NCBI GenBank assembly: GCA_020698575.1
Contig: CM036244.1
Coordinates: 31,780,034 to 31,844,033 of the forward strand
DNA length: 64,000 nt
Direction: 5' to 3'
From: Bostrychus sinensis
Taxonomy: Eukaryota; Chordata; Actinopteri; Gobiiformes; Eleotridae
A program made the position numbers and the translations under genes. The notes under the pieces are model-generated. The model did no database searches and was not told where the DNA came from. It was given only the letters and a program-made list of their open reading frames with translations. Positions 43,360-56,069 of this stretch are shown one piece after another; position 1 is the stretch's first letter, and every line of letters begins with the position of its first letter.

Positions 43360-45243
43360 CAGGGGTTTTCAAACTCCGGACTCCAGTCCAGGTCTGGACC
43401 CCAAGTGACTTTGATCCGGACCCCGCAGCCCGCCCATACATCAAATTGCACACATTAAACAACCTCTGCTATCTTGTTTTGTTTGAGTTTATTTGACAAG
43501 TAGAGCATTCCTGGTCTAAAATGATCATGCAGACGAGTGTGTTTTTTCCAAGTTTAACCCATAGAAGTCCGTGATCACTCCCGTGTGACTGAATGACATC
43601 GGCCCAAACACACTGCACACATACACATGTTTTAATGAATGCTGTATCACGGAAAGTCCCGGCGGTGATTTCAGATGTTTTACTCCAAAAAATTGTCAGA
43701 AAAGAGATCTTTACTTGCCAAAACTTAGTTTTGATGGCCAGAAGAAGAGGAGGGAGAGGACAGAAGCTGTTGCAGGCACAGGTGATGTCGTAGGGAGGAG
43801 AGAGAGAGAGAGGGAGAGAGAAGAAGAAGAAGCTCGGGGAGACCAGCGCCTCACAGACCGAGCTTCAGGGGGATAAGACTTTTAGTCAAATAAATAAATA
43901 ATAAAAGGAATAGGCCTAATATTAGTACTACAACGTGAAATAAACAGGTCTGTAAAAGATCTCTTCTCTTATGCAAATATTCAAATGTGATGTGAATGTG
44001 AATTACCTTGAAACCTGAGCATCTGACAGAAGCCAGTAGAGCACAGCGTATTGATACAGAGAGAGTATACAATGTACTGGGACATGCTCCAGATCTGTTT
44101 TTACCTTTATCCCATGTCGGTCCTGAAGGCATTTGGCTTTATTGTAAACCATTTCATCTTTTATAAGAACATGTTTTTACCCTGATGACTTGCCAGTTTT
44201 GTCCATGATTAAATTTTAATGCAAAATAATAAGGATGTAACGATTCATTGTAAATTGGCTAAAAATTGTTGCATAAGAGAAAAATTTTGAATCAGTGTGC
44301 AGGTCACCAAATTATAATGGTGCGAAATCTGGCTCACATATTTGACGCTAAACATTATTTCCTGGACATTTTACAGAAGAAAAACATGAATTTATATCAA
44401 GTTTTATTTTACAGGACTCGTAAAATAATTAGCCTGATGTGCTGGAAACGTGAAAAGACTGCACGAGAGCTTCATTACTCAGATCGGCTCGGAAGAGCAC
44501 TCCCTAACCTCTGTCTCTCTCACACAGTGCCCTCATTCACAAGACAATAACAACAAGCCCAGGGCAAACAGCAAGAGAGACACCTCTGCAGGTATTATTA
44601 AGACTGGACATACCTTTTGCTCCGTTTACCATCGTTCAGAAAGTAGCTTGTTGTTAGCAGCGAGCTAAAGCAAAGCTAAGTGGCTCACAGCAGCCTAAAG
44701 TTTATCTGAAGTTTCAGTGACTTATATTAGGCCCATTATAAATCACTGAGGCGTGGATTCATGATAAGCTGCTTCTCTATGCATTGCTTGCTTCTGTAGT
44801 GTATCTGTTTTAGGATGATATAAGAAAGGTGTTAATAAAGGCAGCTAACAAATAATTTTTATATTTTATTTTATATATTTTTATTATTTTTACATGTGAA
44901 TATCTACTTTTTTATTCAATTTCTGTTAATTAGAAATGTACAGCAATTTAAATTTGGTAAGAAGACACATAGGCTATGTAAAAAAAAAAATCCTTCTGGT
45001 CATAATTATACTGTAACTAAATCTGCAAATAAAAATCGTAAAAAAAAATTGCAATTGTGAACATAAATTTGTGAATCAAATCAAATCGTGACTTAAGTGC
45101 ATCATTACACCCCTATTTCTTGAACAAATGTAATGATATGTTCTATAAGCAGTAACTAAAAACAAGTTTTGATATGACCGATTGTTCCAGACCTTCGCCA
45201 TTGATGAGATTTGAAATTTGGATAAAAAGTTTAAGAACCCCTG
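43360..45243. mobile_element. hAT-type element, 1.9 kb, without transposase
   Basis: The left end CAGGGGTTTTCAAACT is matched by the inverted right end CAGGGGTTCTTAAACT. The 8-bp flanks CTCTATAT (43352-43359) and CTCTACAT (45244-45251) differ at one position. Inside are an (AG)n run at about 43799-43832, short featureless frames and a nested element. No DDE or BED/hATC domain is visible. Confidence 0.75.
44229..45116. mobile_element. Nested element with GGTGTAACGAT-type ends
   Basis: The left end AATAAGGATGTAACGATTCA resembles the inverted right end AATAGGGGTGTAATGATGCA (16 of 20). Such GTGTAACGAT ends are common in fish hAT-type repeats. Boundaries approximate. Confidence 0.5.
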
Positions 45244-45460
45244 CTCTACATGAAAACCTGTCACTGTACACATTGCAGATACAGTATAAGCTCCAGGAAA
45301 TGGTACATTAAACCTAATAAAGTATACATTATATATAACTACTGTATACACTGACTCTATGTTGAGTTCCCCCACTTCCCAAATTCCACTTTAACCTCTG
45401 AGTATAACTGGGCTATAATTTAAAATGAAGGTCTGGCCATCAAGACAATTGTAACAAGTA

Positions 45461-45891
45461 CACTGTAATAAAAAAATAAAAATAAAAAAAAAAGCTGCAA
45501 AAACTCAACGCAACAGGATCCCTCAAGAATTTTGGCCAACTCAAAATCTCAAGTTTTCAACAGCTAATATTTTTTGTTTTTGATGTTCATATGTCTAAAA
45601 ACTTTCAATTATAAGTTTTACTCACTATCATATTTTTAACTCATCTTACAGCCAACTTATTATCCACTGTTCAGAAAAGGTAAATAAATTTAGTATATTT
45701 AGTTGTTATTATATTAATAATAAAACTTTTTCTGAACGATGAATAGTAAGTTGGCTGTAAGAGGAGTTTAAAAAATTATAGAGAGTAAAATTTAAAGTTT
45801 TTAGATGTCTGAGCATCAAATTAGGTGATCAAAAAATATTAGCTTGAGTTTTTGAGTTTTCGCAATATTTTATTTTATTTTTTTAACAGTG
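45461..45891. mobile_element. Foldback MITE with about 190-bp inverted arms and TA duplication
   Basis: The two halves are inverted copies: the left reads CACTGTAATA...AAAAACTC...CTAATATTTTTTG...TCTAAAAACTTT...TTACAGCCAACTTA, and the right half reads the same in inverse. TA lies on both sides (45459-45460 and 45892-45893). The 431-bp unit has only an AT-rich loop of about 50 bases, so it folds into one long hairpin. It interrupts the AATGTCTGGCCATC repeat copy. Confidence 0.9.
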
Positions 45892-45924
45892 TATGTAGAT
45901 TTAGAAAGAATTGATGCCTTAGCC

Positions 45925-46075
45925 AAGTCAGCTGGCTTCTCCCAATGTGGAGTAGCAGCAGCTCTACTCTGAGCTGACCAGGTGACAGAGCTCTAAGATA
46001 GGACCAAGCCACCCTGTGGAGGAAACTCAATTCAGCCACCGGCATGCAAGTTTCTTTTCCTTTTGGTTATGACAT
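45925..46075 (-). mobile_element. Rex3 LINE fragment, copy 3 (short, decayed)
   Basis: GGCTTCTCCCAATGTGGAGTA, GCTCTACTCTGAGCTGACC and CACCCTGTGGAGGAAACTCA correspond, in order, to 53575-53690 of the longer copy. Heavily mutated and missing both ends. Confidence 0.75.
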
Positions 46076-46099
46076 TCTGCTTTGATTCTCCAAAAGGCC

Positions 46100-47565
46100 A
46101 GTCCCAAGCTAAAAATGCCTCATGATGCTCCACATTCCCCTCCCCTGAAAAATAAGAGAGAATATTCTATTTTTTTATATTACACAAGTCATGGTATCCA
46201 AATGAGCCCAATTTCAATTGTGGGACTAGACTGAAAAAATATTTCTGCCAGACCCTAACACTACTACTGCACTTTATTTGTCAAAATGGAGCTTTAAATG
46301 GTTGGTAGAAAAATGTATGTCATTATATATAACTCAGCTATATAATGAATGTCTGGCCATCGAGAAAATTGCAGTAAGTAGAGTTATTATTATGTGCCGT
46401 CTGCGCTCAAAAGTTCATCTGAAATGTCATTGATGTTTCTGGCGCATGGCGGTTTTAAGCTTGAATTAAGTCGAGTCCATAAAGGCTTTTTCTTAGCCAT
46501 TAGCGTGTGGATATTATTTCACTTACAGCTCCTATGACATATTCAACTGTCAGCCAATTTAATCAACTCCAGCTCTAAAGTGTTTTTTATCTTTTGTTCC
46601 GTGTCCACTGGTTCCTGGCGAGGTTTTTAAATGGAGCCTATGTAGCAGTGCTGAATGTACGCTTCATCCTGGTGGATTACACTACTAAACGTACAATCCT
46701 CCTCATATATCCGTGGATTAAATTCAAAGATCCAGGAAAAACAAACTCTCTCCATACAGTTAAGAAATGCTTGTTTGGTTTATTTTGCTACAAACCTAAA
46801 ATCCTGTGTGCTGTGTGTGTATAAAGATAAATAACTTAAGCTGTACTGAGAATGGCACATGAATTTTCACCAATATCTAGTGTAGATTAATTGTGGTTAG
46901 TTGCATAGTAGAGGCTTTTTAGTTTGGAATTAGAGCAAGGTTGGAATTGTTAGTTTTTTCTTTTTTTTTTCATGCAAATGGTCAATGGCAATGGTCTTTT
47001 CCTATTACATTTTCTCCATTTCATTTATTATAAGGTCTAGATTTGAACCCTAACCCTATGAATAGAGGCAGGGCTTGGCAACGAAGAGCATAAGTACACT
47101 TTCTACCGTATTCTGTATACAAGGACAGGCTAAGAACAAAGAAAGGTCTATCAATGTACAAAAATACTAAAATGAAAGATAGAAGCACTCTGCCAAGATG
47201 CGTCCTGTCTCAATGATAAAGATATAGTGCCCAAACCTGGACTAGTTTGGAGGGTAAATGCACTTTCAACTGAGCCACAAAACCATTATATCCTACAATG
47301 GAAAATAATCTACAAAAAATGAATCAGTTCTAATCTGGATCCACGCTAAAATAAATCTTAATTTAACACTACATCATTTACTGTCTCGTACTAATCGTAA
47401 TAGTGTTAAATGTACTCTCTACTCGCTCTGTCATGTTCTATATTGCGTTTAAGTACAGCTCCAATCTTTGTTACTCACAATTTTCTTTTAGGAAAACACA
47501 GTTTAGAACTTTTTGAAATTATTTTTAAATACTGATTAAATTTTAAGTAAATTTAACACTATATA
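46100..47565. other. No gene recognised
   Basis: Contains copy 3 of the TGTCTGGCCATC repeat (about 46325-46400). Otherwise AT-rich without a supportable gene. Confidence 0.4.
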
Positions 47566-47568
47566 GAC

Positions 47569-47900
47569 CAGTGGTTCTCAAACTGTGGTACGCAGGCTTC
47601 TTCTGGTGGTACTCTGTTTTAGTGCTGCTTTAATTGGGGCTAGTCTTGGTTTAGTCCTTGTTTAGACCTGGGTTAGTCTTAATTTAGACCTGTTTTAGTC
47701 CTGTTTTTAGATCTGAATTAGTCCCGCTTTAGACCTGGGGTAGTCCTGCTTTAGACCTGGTTTGGTCCTGGATTAGTTCTGGTTTAGACTCATGTTAATC
47801 CTGGCTAGTTTCGTCAGCTAAGCTAAATAGATTTTGGCAAATTTTTATATGATACTTGGAAAACAAAGTAATTTAAATGGTGGTACTTGTTATTTATGAA
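47569..47900. mobile_element. hAT-type end with internal minisatellite
   Basis: CAGTGGTTCTCAAACTGTGG is a typical fish hAT left end. GGTGGTACTTG near 47880 is the usual subterminal right region, but the final right end is missing. Between them (47640-47800) is a minisatellite of about 12-base units, GGTTTAGACCTG alternating with GGTTTAGTCCTG. The same unit makes up the array at 51780-52265. Confidence 0.7.
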
Positions 47901-48229
47901 GTTATTTATATTTATTTTTCATTTAAACAGCTGCTTTATTTGGTTAGTATTGGCTTTTCTGCCACTTAGAAATCCTTGTAAATTAATTAAGCCGTTAAAA
48001 AATAATGAATTAGCAGAAGAAGAATGGGTCTGCAGTTGGGCTGTGTGCGGAAGTAATTTTCGGGGTTGACGCTATAAACTTTACTCAAGTGCTCTATTAG
48101 AACAAAGCAAACCCACAAAGGCCTAATCCTGTTTTTTCTCACAATGAAACCACTAATAAGTGTCAGCATTGACTAACGGTAATGCTGTTTTCTCTGCTGT
48201 TTGAGAAAAAACAAACAGCACAAGTGATC

Positions 48230-48600
48230 AGGGAATAGCCCAGGGCTCCTCTGCTTTGAAGCTGAGCAGGCTGCTTGTTAAGACGCTGCTAAGCTACAAG
48301 TAAAAGACTCTTGTTTTTGAGCAAACACACTCTTACTGTAGCGGTGGCTGGCTCCCGCGGCTTCATTAATCAGCGTTGGTGTACTTTACAGGAGCCCCTT
48401 ATGCAGTACATGGCCAAATGGCACACTGCAAGACTGCCCTTATCTGCGGGTTCCCTTAAGGACGCAGGGTGGTGCAGGGCCATTCTCATCCAAACGCATA
48501 ATAAACTCATGTTGACTGAAAACTCCAGCTTGTCTCCTACCTCTGCATTTGTTGTTTTCTGTTGCTCCAGGTTAGCCATAGATTCTAACACTTATGTATA
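48230..48600. other. Candidate conserved non-coding block
   Basis: Repeat-free and GC-richer than its flanks, with overlapping 73-96 codon frames on both strands and no domain. CTTCATTAATCAGCG is a homeodomain-type word. Possibly regulatory; unproven. Confidence 0.25.
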
Positions 48601-48719
48601 GTATTTTACTGCATTAGGCTTGGATGTTTATAACACAAGAGACTGGTTAGGAAAGCAGATGGGACAAAAAAAAAGTACTCAATGCAAAAGTATATTGTTA
48701 TTATATCATTTTTGTTATT

Positions 48720-48925
48720 ATTAGTTTATCTCCTGCTTATTCCTGTTAGGGGTCGGGAGTACAGAAGCCTCTCCCAGCAAGACCCAGAGACATATACAGA
48801 CACAGACAACTATTCACTCTCACATTCATTTACTCGGGACAATTAGATTCACAAATTTACTTAACACATGCATGTCTTTGGACGGTGGGAGGGGAGAACA
48901 TGCAGACTCTACCCAGGGAGCCATT
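48720..48925 (-). repeat. Degenerate SINE-type repeat, fragment
   Basis: TCCTGCTTATTCCTGTTAGG, ACTATTCACTCTCACATTCA, ACATGCATGTCTTTGGACGG and GGGGAGAACATGCAGACTCT are the successive landmarks of the same fish repeat seen at 60475-60772. The tRNA-like head is absent. Confidence 0.55.
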
Positions 48926-49699
48926 CAAATACATTGCATTACATTACTACAAAGTTTTAAGCTGTGACATCCTGAGCCTGAATGATATCTTGCATGCAAA
49001 ATATAAATGGAATTTTAAATGTATTTTTTATATAACTCACTATGCTCACCTAAGACAAAAATGCCCTTTTATCAGAGCACATGGGTCCATGTTCATTGTA
49101 AGCCATGTTATGCTTTTATGTTGGTCAGTTTCCTACCACTTTACAAAACCAAGCCATTAGAAGTAATCTGACTACCTTTCATTATTAACCACATTTAACA
49201 TCTGTGGAGTCACTATGGCCATTATTTAAGGGATGCAGCTGCATTAGCCTTCACACAAGAGACAGCTTGGCAGTTCAAGGAGACTATTTCCTATACATTG
49301 AATCTCACAATGCCATTCTTACAAAAAAACATTAATAAATTGTATAATTTTTAAAACTCAAATGAGTTATTTTGGTGGCATTTGGTTTCTAAGATGTACA
49401 ACCCTTCATTTTGCAGCTGTAGAAGTGGAAATAAGATAATTAATAAAAACAACCATACCAAAACTGAACCTTCTGAATGTGTAGCTAAATAAACAGTGTG
49501 TTTCTTTTCAGACAGTGCTCAGTTTGTTTCCAAGGAGTATTAAGGTAAAATTACTATTAGGACTTAACATTTATTAGATTATATGGCTTGTGTTAAATGT
49601 CACTGTTTCATAAATCACAGGCAAGGCCTCCAAAACACCAACCTGCCTGCAATAAATGAATTAATATATATGTTTTCTAACTAAACAGTACTGCAGTCT

Positions 49700-49920
49700 T
49701 AATCAAAACAATGGTCTGTGGGTTGCCAGTCTTGCCTCTTATCTGATTGGACAATTGGCAATGCAGGGTTTTAGAACCAAAACAAAAAACATACACATAA
49801 AGAACTTGGGCATTGTGTAAAATATTTATTTAAATTTTAATAAATCAGATGTACCTTTGTTATCAGTGAAACTAATGTTTTATTTAAACATGTTTACATC
49901 ATATCTTGGGACACATCTCA
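49700..49920 (-). repeat. Dispersed repeat, copy 2 of an inverted pair
   Basis: Matches the reverse complement of 10590-10840; see that entry for the shared words. Confidence 0.75.
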
Positions 49921-49924
49921 CACA

Positions 49925-51725
49925 ATCTGTGTTCTATTTAACATGAATTATGACGTTAATAAATAAAATGGACTGGATTATTGCTGCTCTTTTTGCCTTA
50001 ACGTTAACAATAGTGATATAACTGCAGCTTATTTAGGAACAATTTATTCATTCTTATGCCATGAAAAAAAGAGTCTCTGAAGTTTTTTATTCAAACATGA
50101 TGTGTACAGTTTAAAAACCTGAGAGGTCCTGCTGTTCTCCCCTACAACTCTTATGGCCTAAGCACTGCTGCTCCATACAGTGAAGGGGGATGACACAGAC
50201 TCAGCCTCTGGTGCAGGTGTATGTAAATATGTATGTATCTTTCAGTCATCAGAACAAAATCTGTTGAACTCAGTTGTTAGTGTGTTCTCGTGTTTTTTTT
50301 AAAATCTGTAACGACTGGAAGAGTCATGTAGCGGGTCCCCAGCAACATTTCATGGTGGGCCCAGCTCGAGGCCCATAGTTATCTAACAGGAATCAGCAGC
50401 AGGATTTTAATTCCCGACAGCTATAATGCACTGTAAATTACTGGCTACTAATTGCCGTACTTTCACTGTAAAGTAACTTAAATATTTCACAGTAATATAT
50501 TGTGAAATAATAACAATTCATTAATGTGATTTTACAACTTCTTACTGTGACGCTACACTGATATTGTGAAATACTGTGAAATACTGTGAAATACTGTGAA
50601 AGCACGACAACTAGAAACCAGTAATTTACTGTGATTTTACAATAAGAGATATTCTATATATTTACACTCTCCTACAATGTACCATACAAACTAAATACAT
50701 AAGCATTTGGTATTTAGCAATCTTAATTTTTGAACATTATACATTATATCTATCATCAAACATCTAACATTACACATGCACACACTGGCAGCTCAGGAGC
50801 ACCAACATGAACACTAAAAGCTGCCTACTATTAGTATATATTTGGATTAAATTGTAGCTTCCACATCTGTATAGTAACAGTGTGTCCTGAGTTCCCACCT
50901 GTCAGGGCAGCCCCGCACCCTCCAGACCACCCAGGAACGACCATAATGGGCGCTGTATGGATCTGTTCCCCGAGCTCGTCAGCCTCTCCAAACACTTCAG
51001 AGAACCAGGGATGGCTGCTCTTCATGTCCAGCTCCCTCTCTTTCTCTCTCGCTGCTTTTACTCTGTTGCACACTGAAGCACTCTACTCATTAGCCTATTC
51101 AAAAAATCTCCATCTCCAGGTTTGAACATTGTTGGCTAATTAATGTCAATGCCAGTTAATGACGACCTCTGCGGCTGGGACATCAGGATCATTTTGTTTG
51201 TTGTATCTAGTGAGTGAAATTCATGCAGTAATGGAACAGTTATATGCACATTTAAGATTGAATACAAAGCTATTGAGATAAAATGGCTCTTTTAAATAAA
51301 CTAATTTTTCAGCTAAAAGGTACCAGTCTGGTCAATTCTTCCTTTTTTCAAAGAATTAGCCTGGTCTATGTGGAATCAAGAATAATTTCTAAGGGGGGAC
51401 ATCAGGTGACACAGATTAAACTACCTCTAAAGAAAATAAATGTTCAGTATTAAGCTCTAAACAACGGTGTACAGTCAGCATTTGTTTACCTGTATTTTAT
51501 TTGAGGGCATATTTGGATGTCACAGAGCATTATAAGTCAGTGTTAGAAGTCCAATAGTAAATGTTCCAACTGCCCAAACGGTGTCTTGCGTCTCACAAAT
51601 GCCTCTGAAAGCAATGACCTGTCACTCCACACATGGGAGATTACATTGTAAGCTGTCTTAAACACTGAATAAAGGAGCAAGGGTGATCAGATCCTGGCTC
51701 ATAAAAATCAAGCTTGTGTTAATGT
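49925..51725. other. No gene recognised; short AATACTGTGA tandem
   Basis: A ten-base word AATACTGTGA is repeated three times at about 50573-50603 in an AT-rich segment. 50860-51120 is more GC-rich and has overlapping frames on both strands (80-81 codons) without a domain. Confidence 0.4.
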
Positions 51726-51727
51726 AC

Positions 51728-52325
51728 TGGCAGGGCCGTACACAGAACTTTAGAAATACTGAGGGCCATCAGCTAAGGTTTATTTCTAATCTGGTCCTTG
51801 TTTAGGCCAGGTTTATTTTTAGTTTAGTCCTGGTTTAGACCTGGTTTTGTCCTGGTTTAGATCTGGTTTATTTTTTGTTTAATCCTGGTTTGTTTAGACC
51901 TTGTTTAGACCCGATTTAGTCTTTTTTGAGACCTGGTTTTGTCCTGTTTTACACCTGGTTACGTCCTTGTTAAGTCCATGTTTAGACCAGGTTATGTCGT
52001 TGTTGAGTCCTGGTTTAGATCTGGTTTAGTCCTGGTTTATTTTTTGTTTAGTCCTGGTTTGTTTGTTTAGACCTTGTTTAGATCTGGTTTAATCCTGGTT
52101 TGTTTGTTTAGACCTTGTTTGGATCTGGTTTAGTCCTGTTTTTTTTTGTTTGTTTGTTTGTTTAGACCTTGTTTAGATCTGGATTAGTCCTGGTTTAGAT
52201 CTGATTTATTCCTGGTTTATTTTTTGTTTAGACCTGATTTAGTCTTTTTTTGAGACCTGGTTTAGACTTGGTTCGAAATATTGAGGTCTGAACCTCAGGG
52301 ACCTGTATGGAGCGTACGGCCATGT
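51728..52325. mobile_element. Element with GGCCGTAC inverted ends and an expanded minisatellite
   Basis: GGGCCGTACACAG at the left and GAGCGTACGGCC at the right are inverted partners. Between them, 51780-52265 is a long irregular minisatellite of GGTTTAGTCCTG / GGTTTAGACCTG / GTTTAGATCTG units with T- and GTTT-rich insertions. No ORF. The unit is the same as at 47640-47800. Confidence 0.65.
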
Positions 52326-53325
52326 GTTGTTGTTGTTGTTGTTATTGTTGTTAATTATTCCAAACAGTATTTCATCCAAATGAAATTGTTGATAGAAGGG
52401 ATCCCACACAAACCCATTTCAGTTTGGGGAAAAAAATGTGTTAATGCTTTATTTTACACTACATTCAATACAGTGTACCACCTCATTAACTACAGCTAAC
52501 TACCACTTTGTGTAACAAATTGAAATATTATGTACTGATATTGTACATACATAATTGAATTATCTATATGTACTTACAGTTTGTTGGCAAAAATGTATCT
52601 GTTGTGTACTTAACAGTGACTACAGGCTTAAGTCTTGAAATGTGTACTATTACTCAATTAAGTACATGAAACTTATACACAAAGAGTGTATTTGTCTCGG
52701 TACACTATTGTGAACTTTTGATACACTGGGATTAGTACAGTTAAATAAAGTGTTCAATAAATAGTTATATTATGCAGGTACAAATGTAATAAGAGATATT
52801 TGTTGCATAAGTATTACATTTGTAAAAACAGTACATTGTGTATGAACAATGTAGGTACATGATTAGTTGAGTATTGCGACAAGTTTATATTATTATATTT
52901 ACACCTACCTACATTCATACAAGTGCACAGAATTTTAGAATTGAGTTTTGAAAGTTTGTCCAAAGCCTTGTACTTGCCTTGTACTTCAGATGGAGGGCTG
53001 CGTTGTTTCCATGTTAAGGAATGATTGCTTTTGTTTCCATAATAAACACTAAAGGCATATTGGTTTAACCTTTGTGCCACAATGAGGTTGTATCCCTTTT
53101 TTATTTTATAACTTTGCTGGTTCTTACCTTTTCTATTAAGTTTGGCTCAGGTGTTAGAACAGGAAAAAAAGTTCCTTAAAATGAATGTATCTGATAATTT
53201 TTGACATTCCCAAGGCTCTAACCCCACTAGGAAAATCCACATTATTTCTTTTTTGTATGTGTGTGTGTGTTTTTACTAGAAAATGAAAATACTATTGCAT
53301 ACACACATAAAAAGGGTTAAAATTC
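52326..53325. other. No gene recognised
   Basis: Starts with a short (GTT)n run (52325-52350). 52500-52870 is rich in GTAC/TGTAC words of an unnamed repeat. Confidence 0.4.
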
Positions 53326-53965
53326 TCATCCATCCATCCATCCATCTTCTTCCGCTTTATCCGGGGCCGGGTCGCGGAGGCAGCAGTCTAAGCAGGGACA
53401 CCCAGACATCCCTCTCCCCGGACACTTCCTCCAGCTCCTCTGGAGGAACCCCAAGGCGTTCCCAGGCCAGCCGAGAGACATAGTCCCTCCAGCGTGTCCT
53501 AGGTCTTCCCCGGGGCCTCCTCCCGGTGGGAGGCGTCAGGGAGGCATCCGGAACAGATGCCCGAGCCACCTCAACTGACTCCTCTCGATGTGGAGGAGCA
53601 GCGGCTCTACTCCGAGCTCCTCCCGGGTAACCGAGCTCCTCACCCTATCTCTAAGGGAGCGCCCAGCCACCCTGCGGAGGAAACTCATTTCAGCCGCTTG
53701 TATCCGGGATCTTGTCCTTTCGGTCATGACCCAAAGCTCATGACCATAGGTGAGAGTAGGAACTTAGATCGACCGGTAAATCGAGAGCTTTGCCTTTCGG
53801 CTCAGCTCCTTCTTTACCACAACAGACCGATACAACGACCGCATTACTGCAGACGCTGCACCGATCCGCCTGTCAATCTCACGCTCCATCCTTCCCTCAC
53901 TCGTGAACAAGACCCCGAGATACTTAAACTCCTCCACTTGAGGCAGGAACTCTCCTCAAACTAAT
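53326..53965 (-). mobile_element. Rex3 (RTE-type) LINE, 5'-truncated copy 2
   Basis: The minus strand encodes MTERTRSRIQAAEMSFLRR, then LRDRVRSSVTREELGVEPLL, then QLRWLGHLFRMPP, and in a shifted frame GRRPRGRPRTRWRDYVSRL and WERLGVPPEELEEV. The 3' end is the ATCC/GATG tandem tail at 53326-53347 that is typical of Rex3. It is less decayed than the copy at 31816-32330, with a deletion or frameshift near 53535-53570. Only the last 200 codons are present. Confidence 0.9.
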
Positions 53966-54199
53966 TAAATATTTTGTATTTATGATCAGTTAATTAAAAG
54001 ATTAATGCACATAAAGTAGAAAAAATATGAATGTATACATTTTTTATGTTTTGTGACTGTGACACTTTTGTCACTTAACATAAACAATGCAACTTTCTAA
54101 AACTGGGGTATATTTTGGGCTAAATGGGCTAAATAGGAATTTTGAGGTGCAATGCTGTGGTGTTTTAGCTATGACAAGCTTAATATTTCCTTGCCTTTC

Positions 54200-55600
54200 T
54201 GATGAATAAGATGTTTTCTTGGTGACTATGAAAGTTTTGGCATGCAGCGTGTATGTATTGATATTAAGTGACAGTTTAATATCTACTGCACAGCTCATCA
54301 CAGCCTAGTAAAGCATGCTAAAACAGCCCTTAAGGATAAGAAATGGCTAACAGATGCTGAAGTTCAGGCCATATTTAACTCTATCAGGAAACATCTTAAA
54401 TGCTGCAAAGCTCTGACTGAGATTCCAAGGTCACTCAGTTCTGCCTCTAACAGATGCTTAAATGTAATGGCCATGATTCCTGTCCGGTAATGGCGTATCT
54501 TCCATCTCCAGCCTGTTTTCACGAATGGATGTCACACAAAGAGCAGTGTAAAACCGTCACTTTAAATGTCAGGGTTTGTCACTTGTTTGTTTTTGCTCAA
54601 AGTGAATGTGTACGTTCATGCACAGCAATTAAAGTCAGTATTTCCTATAGGATATTATTTGCAAGTGCTGAAAAATATATGCAATGTAATATTGATGAGG
54701 AAGGCCCAATGTTGTGTGTATGTTATCATGAGGAATTGAGAAATGTGGGCTACAGGGAAACAATTAAAACTCTTGTTCTTTCTCCATCTAAACTGCCAGA
54801 GCTATGGAATTATAGTAGAAGGCAAAAAATAAAAACTGTATGTATTGTTTTTGTATGTGGGACTATAAGGCGGGGGGGGGGGGGGGGGGGGGGCTGGTTT
54901 TGGACTTTGTTTTTTCTTTTTCTTTTTACGTTTCACATCACCTTCAGCCTGCACTTTTGGGTTGACCCCCACCCCCCGAGCCTGTGACACAAAACATTTT
55001 TATTTAAACAACTTTTGCATTTAAACATGAGCTATGTCTTTATACAGACTGTAGCATATTTGGGTATTAAACTTTGTATTTCTGTAAATATTTGACCAAT
55101 GTGAAGATTTTCTTGTAGTGGAGCCCCAGTCCCTGGTCTGCTTTGCTCCGCCCCTGCAGTCTCACACAGTAAGCCTTCAGTCTCATCACAGAAGCTCCAG
55201 AAAACACTACAGACTACAAAAACCTTCAGTCTGGATGTCTGAACTTCTTTTTTATGTTGCTTTTATACAGCTAAGATATCAAACAAAACCTTTGCACCTT
55301 TAGCATTTGCCTGTATTGCTTATGCAACGGGCTGGCTGTGTTTATATAGGCTACATTCACACACATATAGCTGTAAGATTCACACAAAGTGACCAGGGAA
55401 GTGTGTCAGTACATTTTTAAAACTTCTGGTTTCTCTCCATTTAAACTACCAGAGCTATGAAATTATAGTAGAAGGCTAAAAAATAAAAATAAAAAAATAA
55501 AAAAAACAGAAGAATTTGTAATAACTAGCCTGGCCATTTACTTCTCTTGTCTCTATGAAGTGGATAAGGGTTGCCTTTCTTTCACAGCTATTTCTGCTTG
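54200..55600. repeat. Direct repeat pair, poly(G) tract; no gene recognised
   Basis: 54778-54838 and 55431-55490 share CCAGAGCTATGGAATTATAG (one change) and AGTAGAAGGC, so they are two copies of one sequence 650 bases apart. A run of 22 G lies at 54872-54893. The 177-codon frame at 54454-54987 runs through the G tract (poly-Gly) and has no domain. Confidence 0.5.
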
Positions 55601-56069
55601 TTTAAAACTGTTGCACCTATAGTAACCATTGCACATATTTACTTTAGCCAATCAAGGTGATGCATACTAAGTAATAATTCGTCATTACGAAGGGTGAGAA
55701 CCAAAAAGGCTGTAACGTGTTGGATAAAGCAGGGATAACCCAAACAGCTCTCTCTGGCTTCAAATTCAATCAGTGTACATATATACTGCTCTAAAAAGAT
55801 GTGACTTTTATGTTTCAAATGTCTAAAAAATTGTAACATGTGCCCTTTTAATGTTAAGACCTTGATTGTTAAGTAGTAAGTGTTTATTTGCATGGTTGAA
55901 AATCCTTAACGAAAACTGACAAAAAATGTTTCTGGTCAGTGACTGCCTCTCACTGTTTGTGTTATAACCTTCCAAGATCACAAAATGGACAAAGTTGTTG
56001 CATTGACATGGCCCTGGTTCTATCACTCTGTGGTTAGTCCGTGCAGTAAGTCTGGGGATGGCTTTTGTC

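Noticed and set aside
54454..54987. 177-codon open frame on the plus strand
   Set aside because: It runs through a 22-G homopolymer and ends in low-complexity Phe/Leu sequence. No domain or homologous block is visible and the region contains a duplicated repeat.
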